Source of the DNA: a virus
Length of the DNA: 34,247 nucleotides
Virus record (IMG/VR): IMGVR_UViG_3300004369_000064
Coordinates: 1 to 34,247 of that record
Direction: 5' to 3' (one strand)
Position numbers and translations under genes: made by a program. This document shows, one piece after another, positions 24,061 to 33,251 of this stretch; position 1 is the stretch's first letter; every line of letters begins with the position of its first letter. A model generated the notes under the pieces. That model ran no database searches and was not told the origin of the DNA. It saw only the letters and a program-made list of their open reading frames with translations.

Positions 24061-26390
24061 ATATTAAAGTAAGAAAAAGATCAGGGAAAATTGAAGACTT
24101 AGCACTAGAAAAGTGGCAAGCACAAATTGCTAAGGTGTGTAGAGGCGTTTCAGACGTATCTCAGTCAATGATTGAGATCACCTCACAGCCACATTTCTTT
24201 GATGGCATTACTACTAGAGAGATTGATGAATTAACTTTACGTGCTATCGTTGATCTTATTGATATAGAAACTAACCCAGAAACGGGCCATACAAACTATC
24301 AATACGTAGCAGGTAAACAACGTGTTTCTATGTTGCGTAAAGATGTGTATGGACAATACCAGCCCCCTCATCTTTTTGAAATTGTTAAAGCAAATGTTAA
24401 AATAGGCTTGTACACTCCTGAATTATTAGAATGGTATAGTGAAGATGATTGGAACAAAATGAATAATATCATCGACCACGAGAAAGATGAAAATTATTCA
24501 TTTGCCGCCATCGAACAACTTATTGGAAAGTACCTAGTTAAAAATCGTTCTACTAACAAGATTTATGAAACACCGCAAGTACGTTATATGATTGCGGCAG
24601 CCACAGTATTTCATGCAGAAAACGAAAAAGACAGACTTAAATTTATTAAGGAGTACTATAATGCGGCTTCTGACGGGATGTTTACTCTTGCTACTCCTGT
24701 GCTTGCTGGTTTGGGAACCCCAACTAAGCAATTTAGTTCTTGTGTTCTCATTCGCAGTGACGATGACCTTGATAGTATTTTTGCTTCAGGAGAAATGATG
24801 GCAAAATACGCAAGTAAGCGAGCCGGCATTGGGCTTGAAATAGGGCGTTTAAGACCCCTAGGATCGCCTATAAGAGGCGGAGAGATCATGCACACGGGAA
24901 TGATACCCTTCTTAAAGAAATGGTTCGGAGATTTGCGTTCTTGTTCACAAGGAGGAATTAGAAATGCAAGTGCTACTGTATTTTATCCTATTTGGCATCA
25001 TCAGTTTGATGATCTTATTGTGCTTAAAAACAATCAAGGTACTGACGAAACTAGAGTACGCCATATGGACTATGGTGTCGTGTTATCAGCATTCTTTTGG
25101 AGACGATTTAAAAACAAAGAAAACATAACATTTTTTGATCCAAATGAAGTACCTGATCTTTACGAAGCATTTTACTCAGATACAGAAAAATTTGAAGAAC
25201 TTTATGTAAAATATGAAAGGTCTCGTACCCTGCGTAAAAAGACTATGTCCGCAGAAGAAGTATTTAAAAGCGGAATACTCAAAGAACGGACAGATACAGG
25301 TAGGATCTATTTAGTATTCATCGATAACGTAATGAATCAAGGTCCATTCGATGCAGAACATCATCCTATCTATCAAAGTAATCTGTGTTGCGAAATCTTG
25401 CTGCCTACAAAGCCCTTCAAGCGCCTTGATGACGAAGAAGGTAGAATTGCACTATGTACATTAGGTTCCATCAATTGGGGAGCATTTAGACATCCTGAAG
25501 ATATGCGTAGAGCATGTCGTATTTTACAACGTAGTCTGTGTAATATCTTAGATTACCAAGATTTCCTATCTGTACAAAGCCGATTGAGCAATGACGAGAT
25601 TCAACCTCTTGGTATCGGCGTAACTAATTTAGCATATTGGCATGCTAAACGTAATTTCTTGTATGGAGAAAAAGAATCTTTACAAGAAGTTAAAACATGG
25701 ATGGAACATCAAGCATATTATTTGACTGAAGCAACTGTTGAACTTGCTAAAGAAAGAGGCAAGTGCAAAGATAGTGACAAAACTTGGTACGGTCAGGGCG
25801 TGTTTCCTTGGGAACGTAGAGCAAAGGGTGTTAACAAGTTAGCAAACTTTAAACCTGAACTAGACTGGGAACCACTCAGAAACGAGATGAAAGAACATGG
25901 TGTGAGGAATGCTACTTTAATGGCTATCGCTCCCGTAGAAAGTTCTTCAGTTGTTATCAATTCTACAAACGGAATTGAATTACCTATGCATTTAATTTCT
26001 GTTAAAGAAAGTAAAGCAGGGTCACTAACACAGGTAGTTCCGGATTATCATATCAAACGTGTACGCAACTCTTATCAGTTAATGTGGGACCAAACTGACT
26101 GTGCAGATTATCTTAAAACTGCATCAGTATTAGCGGCATATGTAGATCAAAGTATTTCAACCAATACGTTCTACAATCCCGCACATTTTGTTAATAACAA
26201 GATTCCAACAACACTGATCGCAAAGAACTTAATGCAAGCACACCAATGGGGACTAAAGACTTTTTATTACAGTCTAATAAATAAAGCAGGAGTCAAGCAA
26301 GAACAACAACAAGCAGTTGAAATCGCAAAAGCATATGTGTCAGAAGATGTGCATTTTGAAGAAGACGACTGCGAAGCATGTAAACTATAG
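24057..26390 (+). CDS. nrdA: Ribonucleotide reductase class Ia, large (alpha) subunit
   Basis: NrdA reduces ribonucleoside diphosphates to deoxy forms, supplying dNTPs for phage replication. At 777 residues it is full length. Residues 3-90 look like an ATP-cone (KVRKRSGKIEDL..., then ITTREIDELTLRAI), so dATP control may be kept. The active site is intact: Cys229 (equivalent to E. coli C225) in QFSSCVL, Asn442, Cys444 and Glu446 in SNLCCEI, and Cys467 in ALCTLGS. Tyr737 and Tyr738 continue the radical path, and the tail C772-E-A-C775 is the pair reloaded by glutaredoxin or thioredoxin. It overlaps the preceding gene by 4 bases (ATGA) and precedes nrdB by 8 bases. Confidence 0.98.
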   Translation: MNIKVRKRSGKIEDLALEKWQAQIAKVCRGVSDVSQSMIEITSQPHFFDGITTREIDELTLRAIVDLIDIETNPETGHTNYQYVAGKQRVSMLRKDVYGQYQPPHLFEIVKANVKIGLYTPELLEWYSEDDWNKMNNIIDHEKDENYSFAAIEQLIGKYLVKNRSTNKIYETPQVRYMIAAATVFHAENEKDRLKFIKEYYNAASDGMFTLATPVLAGLGTPTKQFSSCVLIRSDDDLDSIFASGEMMAKYASKRAGIGLEIGRLRPLGSPIRGGEIMHTGMIPFLKKWFGDLRSCSQGGIRNASATVFYPIWHHQFDDLIVLKNNQGTDETRVRHMDYGVVLSAFFWRRFKNKENITFFDPNEVPDLYEAFYSDTEKFEELYVKYERSRTLRKKTMSAEEVFKSGILKERTDTGRIYLVFIDNVMNQGPFDAEHHPIYQSNLCCEILLPTKPFKRLDDEEGRIALCTLGSINWGAFRHPEDMRRACRILQRSLCNILDYQDFLSVQSRLSNDEIQPLGIGVTNLAYWHAKRNFLYGEKESLQEVKTWMEHQAYYLTEATVELAKERGKCKDSDKTWYGQGVFPWERRAKGVNKLANFKPELDWEPLRNEMKEHGVRNATLMAIAPVESSSVVINSTNGIELPMHLISVKESKAGSLTQVVPDYHIKRVRNSYQLMWDQTDCADYLKTASVLAAYVDQSISTNTFYNPAHFVNNKIPTTLIAKNLMQAHQWGLKTFYYSLINKAGVKQEQQQAVEIAKAYVSEDVHFEEDDCEACKL

Positions 26391-26398
26391 GAATAATA

Positions 26399-27499
26399 AT
26401 GAGCAAACAACAATACGACTTAACAAAACCAACTGACTATTTAAACAGAAAAATGTTTTTGGATCCTGCGGGCCCAGTGACTATTCAACGATTTGAAGAA
26501 GTTAAATACAACAAAGTAGTAAACTACGAACAAACTGCCCGAGGCTTCTTTTGGATTCCAGAAGAAATTAGTTTAACAAAAGATTCTAATGATTTTAAAG
26601 AGTCCAGTGATGCTGTTAAGCATATCTTTACCAGTAATTTATTACGTCAAACCGCATTAGACAGTTTACAAGGTAGAGGTCCTGCTCAAGTGTTTACGCC
26701 TGTTGTTGGTTTGCCTGAACTTGAAGCATTGATGTACAATTGGTCGTTCTTTGAAACTAATATTCATTCACGTTCCTACAGTCATATTATAAGAAACATA
26801 TATAACGTACCTAAAGAAATATTCAACACTATCCATGATACACAAGAAATTGCTGATATGGCTTCAAGTGTTGGTAACTACTATGACAAACTGCATCAGA
26901 TTAATTGCAAAAAAGAATTAGGTCAAAAAGTTGATGAACATGAGCATTTAACTGCAATTTGGTTAGCACTACATGCAAGTTATGCATTAGAAGCCTTGCG
27001 TTTTATGGTTAGTTTTGCAACATCACTCGCTATGGTAGAAAATAGAATCTTTATTGGTAATGGTAATATTATCTCGTTAATTTTGCAAGACGAATTACTA
27101 CACAAAGAATGGACTGCATTCATTATTAATCAAGTTGTAAAAGAAGATGAAAGATTTATTAGTATTGCAAAAGAGTGCGAACAAGAAGTATATGAACTAT
27201 ATATGGATGTTATCAGAGAAGAAAAAGAATGGGCTGATTATCTATTTCAAAAAGGCCCAGTAATTGGTTTAAACACAAATATCTTAAAAGAATTTGTAGA
27301 TTATACTGCGGCTGAAGCATTAAAAGTTATTGGCATCAAATATCAACATCCAGCTCCAAAAATTACTCCGATACCTTGGTTCAACAAACACAGTGACACT
27401 AGCAAAAAACAAACTGCACTGCAAGAAAATGAATCAACTAATTATGTTATCGGCGTCATGTCTGAATCATTAGATTACGAAGAATTACCAGCACTGTAA
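26399..27499 (+). CDS. nrdB: Ribonucleotide reductase class Ia, small (beta) subunit
   Basis: NrdB holds the diiron-tyrosyl radical needed by NrdA. It has 366 residues against 376 in E. coli. Trp52 (FFWIPEE), Asp88 (LDSLQGR), Glu119, His123, Tyr127 (HSRSY), Glu198 (ALEALRF), and Asp231/Glu232/His235 (QDELLH) match the radical path and metal ligands. The C-terminal Tyr349 in NYVIG and the acidic tail fit alpha-subunit docking. One oddity: between Glu119 and His123 there are three residues (T-N-I), where E. coli and T4 have two (E-T-I-H). Either the ligand helix contains a bulge or metal binding is altered. AGGA precedes the ATG. Confidence 0.98.
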   Translation: MSKQQYDLTKPTDYLNRKMFLDPAGPVTIQRFEEVKYNKVVNYEQTARGFFWIPEEISLTKDSNDFKESSDAVKHIFTSNLLRQTALDSLQGRGPAQVFTPVVGLPELEALMYNWSFFETNIHSRSYSHIIRNIYNVPKEIFNTIHDTQEIADMASSVGNYYDKLHQINCKKELGQKVDEHEHLTAIWLALHASYALEALRFMVSFATSLAMVENRIFIGNGNIISLILQDELLHKEWTAFIINQVVKEDERFISIAKECEQEVYELYMDVIREEKEWADYLFQKGPVIGLNTNILKEFVDYTAAEALKVIGIKYQHPAPKITPIPWFNKHSDTSKKQTALQENESTNYVIGVMSESLDYEELPAL

Positions 27500-27522
27500 A
27501 TTTTCAGTAACTATAAAATCGA

Positions 27523-27530
27523 ATTAAATA
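27523..27530 (+). promoter_or_regulatory. Possible late box ATTAAATA before the glutaredoxin gene
   Basis: ATTAAATA lies 20 bases before the ATG at 27551 in the 51-base gap after nrdB, with AGGAGA between. It would allow separate late reading of the glutaredoxin, PAAR and VrlC-like genes. Confidence 0.4.
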
Positions 27531-27550
27531 CTACTATTAGGAGAAGTATA

Positions 27551-27778
27551 ATGAAAAAAGCAATTGTATGGAGCAAAGATTTATGCTCTTATTGCGATCA
27601 AGCAAAAAAATTACTTGAATCAAGAGGTGTCGATTTTGAAGAAAGACGTATCGGTCATGGCTGGACTGTGCAACAACTACATGAAGCAGTGCCTAATGCA
27701 AAATCGGTCCCGCAAATCTTTGTAGATGATGAATATGTAGGTGGATTTACAGAACTACGTCAGAAATTGGAGTCATAA
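27551..27778 (+). CDS. grx: Glutaredoxin
   Basis: This is a 75-residue thioredoxin-fold redox protein with active site C12-S-Y-C15, the cis-proline loop SVPQIF (Pro54) and the GGFTEL (64-69) glutathione-site signature. The length is normal for short bacterial or phage glutaredoxins. It sits directly after nrdB and probably re-reduces the C-terminal Cys pair of NrdA, using glutathione. AGGAGA lies about 5 bases upstream. Its TAA shares a base with the next ATG (27778), so the next gene is coupled to it. Confidence 0.93.
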   Translation: MKKAIVWSKDLCSYCDQAKKLLESRGVDFEERRIGHGWTVQQLHEAVPNAKSVPQIFVDDEYVGGFTELRQKLES

Positions 27779-28080
27779 TGAGCGATATTCAAGCAGGAAA
27801 TGTATACACATTTAAATTAAACAGCGGGGAAGAATTAATAGCAAAAGTTAATGCAGTCGAAGAATCAGCGTTTGTAATAGAAGAACCTGTTTCTGTTGCA
27901 CCGGGCCCAAAAGGTATGGGTTTAGTGCCCAGTCTATTCACCGCAAATCCCAAGGCCTTAGTAAGACTAAATACTACTAGTGTTTCTCTTGTTGCAGACA
28001 CAGATGATGCTGTGCGTGACAAATATAGAGAAGCGACTACTGGAATCTCAGTTCCGGAGAAAAAAATATTAGTAGGATAA
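27778..28080 (+). CDS. Small protein with possible Sm/SH3-like fold
   Basis: This is a 100-residue protein. The first 40 residues (VYTFKLNSGEELIAKVNAV then AFVIEEPVSV) have the alternation of Sm-like or SH3-like small barrels: a strand, SGEE turn, strand, and a second strand pair. The middle (GPKGMGLVPSLFTANP) and the end (AVRDKYREATTGISVP) resemble small conserved proteins in marine T4-like phages. This is a fold-level guess, not a function. It is joined to the glutaredoxin gene by a one-base overlap and followed after 4 bases by the PAAR gene, so it may be either a nucleotide-metabolism or a tail protein. Confidence 0.65.
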   Translation: MSDIQAGNVYTFKLNSGEELIAKVNAVEESAFVIEEPVSVAPGPKGMGLVPSLFTANPKALVRLNTTSVSLVADTDDAVRDKYREATTGISVPEKKILVG

Positions 28081-28084
28081 TTTT

Positions 28085-28363
28085 ATGGCTAAACTAAGTC
28101 GTAAAGGTGATAAAAATACAACAGGTGGAAAAATTGTAAATGGTGCAGGCACTGTATTTTGCAACGGCAAACCTGTGGGGTTACATCAAAGTGAAATAAC
28201 ACCACATAAACCCAAACCCAACAAAATGCCCCATAAAAAAGCCAAAACTACTGACGGTAGTCCAACAGTTTTTTGTGAAGGTAAACCTGTTCTTAGAGTA
28301 GGTTCCGGCAATTCGTGTGGACATAAAATTGTTGAAGGCAGTGCAAACGTCTTTTGTCCTTAA
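28085..28363 (+). CDS. PAAR-motif tail spike tip protein
   Basis: This 92-residue protein contains two PAAR half-motifs of the form TVFCNGKPV (23-31) and TVFCEGKPV (61-69), then GSGNSCGHKIVEGSANVFCP at the end. Cys26, Cys64, Cys78, His80 and Cys91 are candidate metal ligands. PAAR proteins form the metal-sharpened cone on the central spike of contractile tails (T4 gp5.4) and help pierce the outer membrane. The length is typical. It is followed by a large tail structural gene, consistent with baseplate hub assembly. AGGAT lies before the ATG. Confidence 0.93.
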   Translation: MAKLSRKGDKNTTGGKIVNGAGTVFCNGKPVGLHQSEITPHKPKPNKMPHKKAKTTDGSPTVFCEGKPVLRVGSGNSCGHKIVEGSANVFCP

Positions 28364-28372
28364 AGGTAAATT

Positions 28373-31300
28373 ATGGCTGATACAGGTAAACAGAGTCCCT
28401 TAGGTATAAATGTATTAGGTGGATTATTAAAAAATGATTTTATCCACATTAATAAAAATGCCGAATCATTCATGGGAAAAAGCAAGACTAATTCTCAATA
28501 CAGCCCAAAAGGTAAATTTGTTAACAATACTGTTTTACGATTAATTACTTGGTGTATTAATATTGGTTGGCATCACGGCAGAGGCGGCGATGAAGCAAGG
28601 TTAACCAATTCTACATATGACAACCAAATATCTATTGGTAGAAATCAGGGTTTACCTGCATTAGGAAATGCCCCACCAAAAACATGGCAAGTAATAGATC
28701 CGGAAGGATCATGGGCAGGTATTACCAATGGCAGTTCTTACGGACCTGACGGAGAACTCGTTAAATCTTTACAGTACGCAAACAATAATGGTTCTGATGC
28801 CCAGCCCGGTCCTGCAACTGCCGGATATTCTGAATACTCAAATGCTAATCAAGGGCAATTTGCCACGTGGTATCCCTACAATCGAAGCAATCTATACAAC
28901 TATAGTATTACACAGTGGGGCTGGATTCGTTGTTTAGCATTGCAAGCCTGGAATGAATTTAATTATCACGGCAAGTCTCCAACAGTAATGACACCGAGAT
29001 ACGAAGATTTTGCTAGTTCTTTTATGACAGCAGATTCTTTTATACATTCACAAAATGCAGTTATTTCTGCCGCAGTTAATTCAGCAAATTACGCAGACGG
29101 TATCTTTAGTAACACTCCTGATATGATGACTGCTGATATTGCAGGGGTAACAAGAGCCACAGGAGTATTCGGTACTGAATTAACAAACATCGGTAACTTG
29201 TTTGATCCAAGAAAATTAGAACGATTTGGTTTCCCCTCTACACTACTACAAATTTTATATGAAAACGGGGCAATGGTTGAAGATTTAAATCTAGCATTGG
29301 GAGCTAGTGGATTATCAGCAAGTGAAATTACTAAAATATCTAACGGCTCGGCATCAGTTATTACAAATAGACAAGAAAGAGCAATCTACAGTGCATTTTG
29401 TGCAATTAGAGGATTTAATTTAGTAAATACTTTGGCTGCATGTAATGTATTAAATCCAGTTGATCGTGTCCAAGGCGTATCATCAGCAACAACATCCGGC
29501 GCATATAGCGGTAATAAACGTACATTCATTAGAACATTAGCAGATTGTTTAGATCCGCAATTTTTATTCCCAATAACTGCACCAAGTTTAACTGTGCCTG
29601 TGTACAATTTATCTTTAGATTTACCAACCGGTAGTAAAACTTATTATTTGATATATTCTGGAACAGACACAGAAAATAACAACGGCTCTGTGTTGCCTGT
29701 CAATGCACAATTAAATGATGCTTCTATTAAAGATGCCGTAGGAGTATTAGTAGCCGAAGGCACACCGTTTGCGTATGATAATGATACAGATAGAAATGAA
29801 GATGCATATAATAATGTAGGAAGTGCAGACACAATAGTAAAAGGTTATGATTCGTACTTAGGTGGAACAAATTTAGTTGTACCTGCTAAAGTAGGTTTAG
29901 CAGCCGCGGCTTTTAGATATTCTATGTTACAGGTCAATAATATAACTAATATTGCCCCGGGAACGTTTGGGCGGTGTGTAGGCGGTTTAGAATCTGTACC
30001 ACCCGAAGACACTGTATTTGTATCAACACCTCCTGAAGCAGGATCTTCTGGATCATTACCGGTCAATACAGATTTGCAACAAATAATACCGGAAAAATTA
30101 GGTTTAGGTAGCGGACCAGACGGTAGATATACACACTCAGACTTTTTTGGATGTATGTCAGGTTTACCTTATAACTGGAATGAAATTTATAATATTATTG
30201 AAAGCATAGGGGTCAATCAACCAGTTAGCAAATCAGTTTTAGGTAAAAATTACGAACAACTTTATTTAGGTAATACATGGGAAAAGGCATACTTTGAACT
30301 AGCAACAACACCCTATGCACAAAACACAATTCCATCATTAAGAAATCGTCCTAACCCTGCATATGATCCTGAAGAAGAAATACCAAACACTGAAGGTGAT
30401 CCTAGTGCGGATCCCCCGATTCCCCCGTATGATCCTGAAGATCCTAGTGCAGGCGGTCCTGAATTTTTGCCAAATCCAAACTATGATCCTTTTAAGTACC
30501 TAGACGCATATATTGGTTCAAGAACTAACTATCAATATACTCTTAGAATAGATGACTTTTATTATCGCACTACAGTAGGTCCATTAGTAGCAGACGGCGG
30601 CGGATATGGTAGAGGCAATGCCAGTCTCCCAAAAACAGTCATTGCTCCTAATAATACCAAAGCAACGGCAAAAGTAACTGCAATAGGAAAAAATAATGCA
30701 GATGCTTGGTATTATGAGGGAAATACAGGAGGCATACATCAACATAAGTTTGGTAGAGTCACAGGTACCACTACTAGCAATGGTCAACCTTATAGATACG
30801 TAATTGGTGTTGTTACATTTCCACCAAATGAAGAAAGTCCTCCAACTCAGGCTATGGTAAATGCAAGATTTGGACCAGGTGGTGATTATCCTTGTCCGTC
30901 AGAGTCCATTGAAACTGAAGCACCGCCTACAGGAACATATGACGCATATTATAAAAATGGAAAAAATCAGGGTGGCGATTTATACAGAACTCCATTAGGT
31001 GGAGGCAAAGCAACACTTGCTATCTCCGGCGCATATGCTTGGCCTAATCCTGGTAATAAATTTTGTCAGAACTATATTACAGATGCAAATGCTGAAATTA
31101 GCCGCATTAATAATGGAACGTCCGGAGCAGTACTTGAAGGAGATGAATATCCTTGGGACGGAACTAACATTACGAATTTAAAAATTTTATGGGATATTAC
31201 AGGTAGACAATTAAAAGTTGAACAACGTGCAAGATATTTAGCCTTACCACAAGTAGAAGTTCCTAGAGATCCGTTTGTAAATTCATATGAAACACTGACT

Positions 31301-32029
31301 ATGTTTGTAGATTCGTTGCCCTCATTGGCACAGCAAACAGGTCCCCATATGGCTGCTCAAACAATTGAAATGATTATAGATAGATTTAATGCAGGTGGTG
31401 CATCTACTGTTGCTATGATGCGACAAGAAAGAAATGCGGATAGATTAGCACACTGCGGAATACCACTAGAAAACACTATTCCAGATACACCGACGGATAA
31501 CAGAATTTTAACATTGCTTTATAATGGTACAGTACAGGGTGCTCCAGAGGGTATACCTATTAACGGAACAACATGGACTAATCCTACTTGGCCTAATAAC
31601 CCAGGACCAGACGGAACATTTGCTCCTCTACCTACTAATGTGTTTATATCTCCGTATGTGTATGGTGGAGGAGATCCACAACCTGGATCAATCACGCCTA
31701 TTACAATTAACATTGCCAACCCACAAGTAGGAACTTATACTCCAGTTGGACCTACTGTACCGGGTCCAATAACACCTGTTGTTAATCCTCCGGGCGGCCC
31801 CGGTCCTAATACAGTAGGCGGTGGCGGCGGTGGCGGCACTGGAGGCGGCGGAACTGACGGCGGCGGAACCGGCAACCCACCAATTATACGAGCAACACAA
31901 GCTGGTGACTTTGCTGGCGGTGGAGGCGCAGGGCCCGGCAGTCCAATTAATTCTGCACCTAGCGTAGACCAAGCAATACAAGCAGTTATTCATTGTAACT
32001 GTGATTGCTGGGACATACTTAGCCTTTAA
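28373..32029 (+). CDS. Large tail/baseplate structural protein, VrlC-like
   Basis: This is a 1218-residue protein. The N-terminus (SPLGINVLGGLL then KTNSQYSPKGKFVNNTVLRLITWCIN) matches my memory of the cyanophage virion protein family called VrlC, and the next stretch (GLPALGNAPPKTW) does too. Residues about 660-705 are Pro/Asp-rich (YDPEEEIP, YDPEDP repeats). Residues about 1149-1168 are a poly-Gly linker. The last residues are HCNCDCWDILSL, a Cys cluster (1208, 1210, 1212). It follows the PAAR gene by 9 bases, which favours a tail-tip role. The family name is recalled rather than computed; that it is a large structural protein is well supported by size, composition and position. Confidence 0.65.
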   Translation: MADTGKQSPLGINVLGGLLKNDFIHINKNAESFMGKSKTNSQYSPKGKFVNNTVLRLITWCINIGWHHGRGGDEARLTNSTYDNQISIGRNQGLPALGNAPPKTWQVIDPEGSWAGITNGSSYGPDGELVKSLQYANNNGSDAQPGPATAGYSEYSNANQGQFATWYPYNRSNLYNYSITQWGWIRCLALQAWNEFNYHGKSPTVMTPRYEDFASSFMTADSFIHSQNAVISAAVNSANYADGIFSNTPDMMTADIAGVTRATGVFGTELTNIGNLFDPRKLERFGFPSTLLQILYENGAMVEDLNLALGASGLSASEITKISNGSASVITNRQERAIYSAFCAIRGFNLVNTLAACNVLNPVDRVQGVSSATTSGAYSGNKRTFIRTLADCLDPQFLFPITAPSLTVPVYNLSLDLPTGSKTYYLIYSGTDTENNNGSVLPVNAQLNDASIKDAVGVLVAEGTPFAYDNDTDRNEDAYNNVGSADTIVKGYDSYLGGTNLVVPAKVGLAAAAFRYSMLQVNNITNIAPGTFGRCVGGLESVPPEDTVFVSTPPEAGSSGSLPVNTDLQQIIPEKLGLGSGPDGRYTHSDFFGCMSGLPYNWNEIYNIIESIGVNQPVSKSVLGKNYEQLYLGNTWEKAYFELATTPYAQNTIPSLRNRPNPAYDPEEEIPNTEGDPSADPPIPPYDPEDPSAGGPEFLPNPNYDPFKYLDAYIGSRTNYQYTLRIDDFYYRTTVGPLVADGGGYGRGNASLPKTVIAPNNTKATAKVTAIGKNNADAWYYEGNTGGIHQHKFGRVTGTTTSNGQPYRYVIGVVTFPPNEESPPTQAMVNARFGPGGDYPCPSESIETEAPPTGTYDAYYKNGKNQGGDLYRTPLGGGKATLAISGAYAWPNPGNKFCQNYITDANAEISRINNGTSGAVLEGDEYPWDGTNITNLKILWDITGRQLKVEQRARYLALPQVEVPRDPFVNSYETLTMFVDSLPSLAQQTGPHMAAQTIEMIIDRFNAGGASTVAMMRQERNADRLAHCGIPLENTIPDTPTDNRILTLLYNGTVQGAPEGIPINGTTWTNPTWPNNPGPDGTFAPLPTNVFISPYVYGGGDPQPGSITPITINIANPQVGTYTPVGPTVPGPITPVVNPPGGPGPNTVGGGGGGGTGGGGTDGGGTGNPPIIRATQAGDFAGGGGAGPGSPINSAPSVDQAIQAVIHCNCDCWDILSL

Positions 32030-32054
32030 AAACTTTTTGGCTATGTTAATATCT

Positions 32055-32062
32055 CTTAAATA
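32055..32062 (+). promoter_or_regulatory. Late box CTTAAATA before metK
   Basis: CTTAAATA lies 34 bases before the ATG at 32097, in the 67-base gap after the VrlC-like gene. AAAGGAAA provides the ribosome site. It suggests that metK starts its own transcript. Confidence 0.45.
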
Positions 32063-32096
32063 GTAGTAGTACTATTACATAATCAAAGGAAATTTA

Positions 32097-33224
32097 ATGA
32101 GTTATTTTTTTACTAGCGAAAGTGTGTCTGAAGGACACCCTGATAAGGTTGCAGATGCAATCAGTGATGCAATTTTAGATTCTTTTATGGCACACAAAGA
32201 CCCTACTATGCGTTGTGCATGTGAGACTTTAGTTACAACAAACAAAGTAGTAATTGCTGGGGAATACAAAGGATTTATTGATGAATTGGATGTTGACTAT
32301 ATTGTTCGTAGAGTTGTAAAAAACATAGGATATGAACAAGAAGGTTTTCATTGGAAACAATTAGAAATTGCTAATTTACTACATGGGCAAAGCCCAGACA
32401 TTGCATTAGGCACAGATAAATTTGGCGCCGGCGACCAAGGATTGATGTTTGGCTACGCATGTAATGATACTGAAAATCATATGCCTGCCGCAATATATTA
32501 TTCTCATAAGATTGTTGAAGCATTATCAGCAATTAGAAAACAGGGCAATGCACCGTTTTTAGGACCCGATTCTAAAAGCCAAGTCACAGTAGAATACGAT
32601 GACAATAACAAACTTAAACGCATAGACAAAATTGTTTGTTCTACTCAACACAGTGATAATATTGACATGGCTAGTCTACAAAAATTTGTAGCAGAAGTAA
32701 TCACCTCTGTTATCCCTAAAGAATTACTAGATGAAAAAACAGACTTGCTAATTAATCCTACAGGAAGATTTGTTATTGGAGGTCCAGATGGCGACACAGG
32801 TTTAACAGGCAGAAAAATTATTGTTGATACTTATGGTGGAATGTGTCCCCATGGTGGAGGAGCATTCTCAGGTAAAGATCCAACTAAAGTAGATCGTAGT
32901 GCCGCATATATGGCTAGATATCTTGCTAAAAACTTAGTAGCATCCGGCAAATGTGATTGGGCTTCTATTCAGTTAAGTTATGCAATTGGTATAGAAAATC
33001 CCATGAGTATCTATGTAGAAAGTGATAGAGACAGTAGAGAATTAACTCAATGGATTACAGAAAACGTAGACTTAACACCTAAAGGAATTATCGATAGGTT
33101 TGATTTATTTTCGCCGATCTACAGTTCAACAACAAACTATGGTCATTTTGGTAAAGACTATCTTCCTTGGGAACAAATTAATCTTTTTGAAGAATCTAAA
33201 AAGATAAAATCTACAAAAGCATAA
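32097..33224 (+). CDS. metK: S-adenosylmethionine synthetase
   Basis: MetK joins methionine and ATP to make S-adenosylmethionine, the cell's methyl donor. The 375 residues match the E. coli enzyme (384) end to end. Visible motifs are FTSESVSEGHPDK (His14, Asp16), GAGDQG (110-115), INPTGRFVIGGP with DTGLTGRKIIVDTYGG (about 219-248) and HGGGAFSGKDP plus KVDRSAAY (252-271). All are at family positions, with no truncation, so it should be active. It is uncommon in T4-like phages and counts as a host-derived metabolic gene. It would raise SAM for methylation or radical-SAM enzymes. It is followed by iscU after a 70-base gap containing a small ORF. Confidence 0.98.
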   Translation: MSYFFTSESVSEGHPDKVADAISDAILDSFMAHKDPTMRCACETLVTTNKVVIAGEYKGFIDELDVDYIVRRVVKNIGYEQEGFHWKQLEIANLLHGQSPDIALGTDKFGAGDQGLMFGYACNDTENHMPAAIYYSHKIVEALSAIRKQGNAPFLGPDSKSQVTVEYDDNNKLKRIDKIVCSTQHSDNIDMASLQKFVAEVITSVIPKELLDEKTDLLINPTGRFVIGGPDGDTGLTGRKIIVDTYGGMCPHGGGAFSGKDPTKVDRSAAYMARYLAKNLVASGKCDWASIQLSYAIGIENPMSIYVESDRDSRELTQWITENVDLTPKGIIDRFDLFSPIYSSTTNYGHFGKDYLPWEQINLFEESKKIKSTKA

Positions 33225-33227
33225 ATA
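33220..33227 (+). promoter_or_regulatory. Late box CATAAATA overlapping the metK stop
   Basis: CATAAATA overlaps the metK stop codon (33222-33224) and lies 24 bases before the small ORF at 33252, with AAAGGAG between. It has 7 of 8 matches to TATAAATA and probably starts late transcription of iscU and the gene after it. Confidence 0.55.
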
Positions 33228-33251
33228 CATATAGACAAAGGAGTCTATAAA

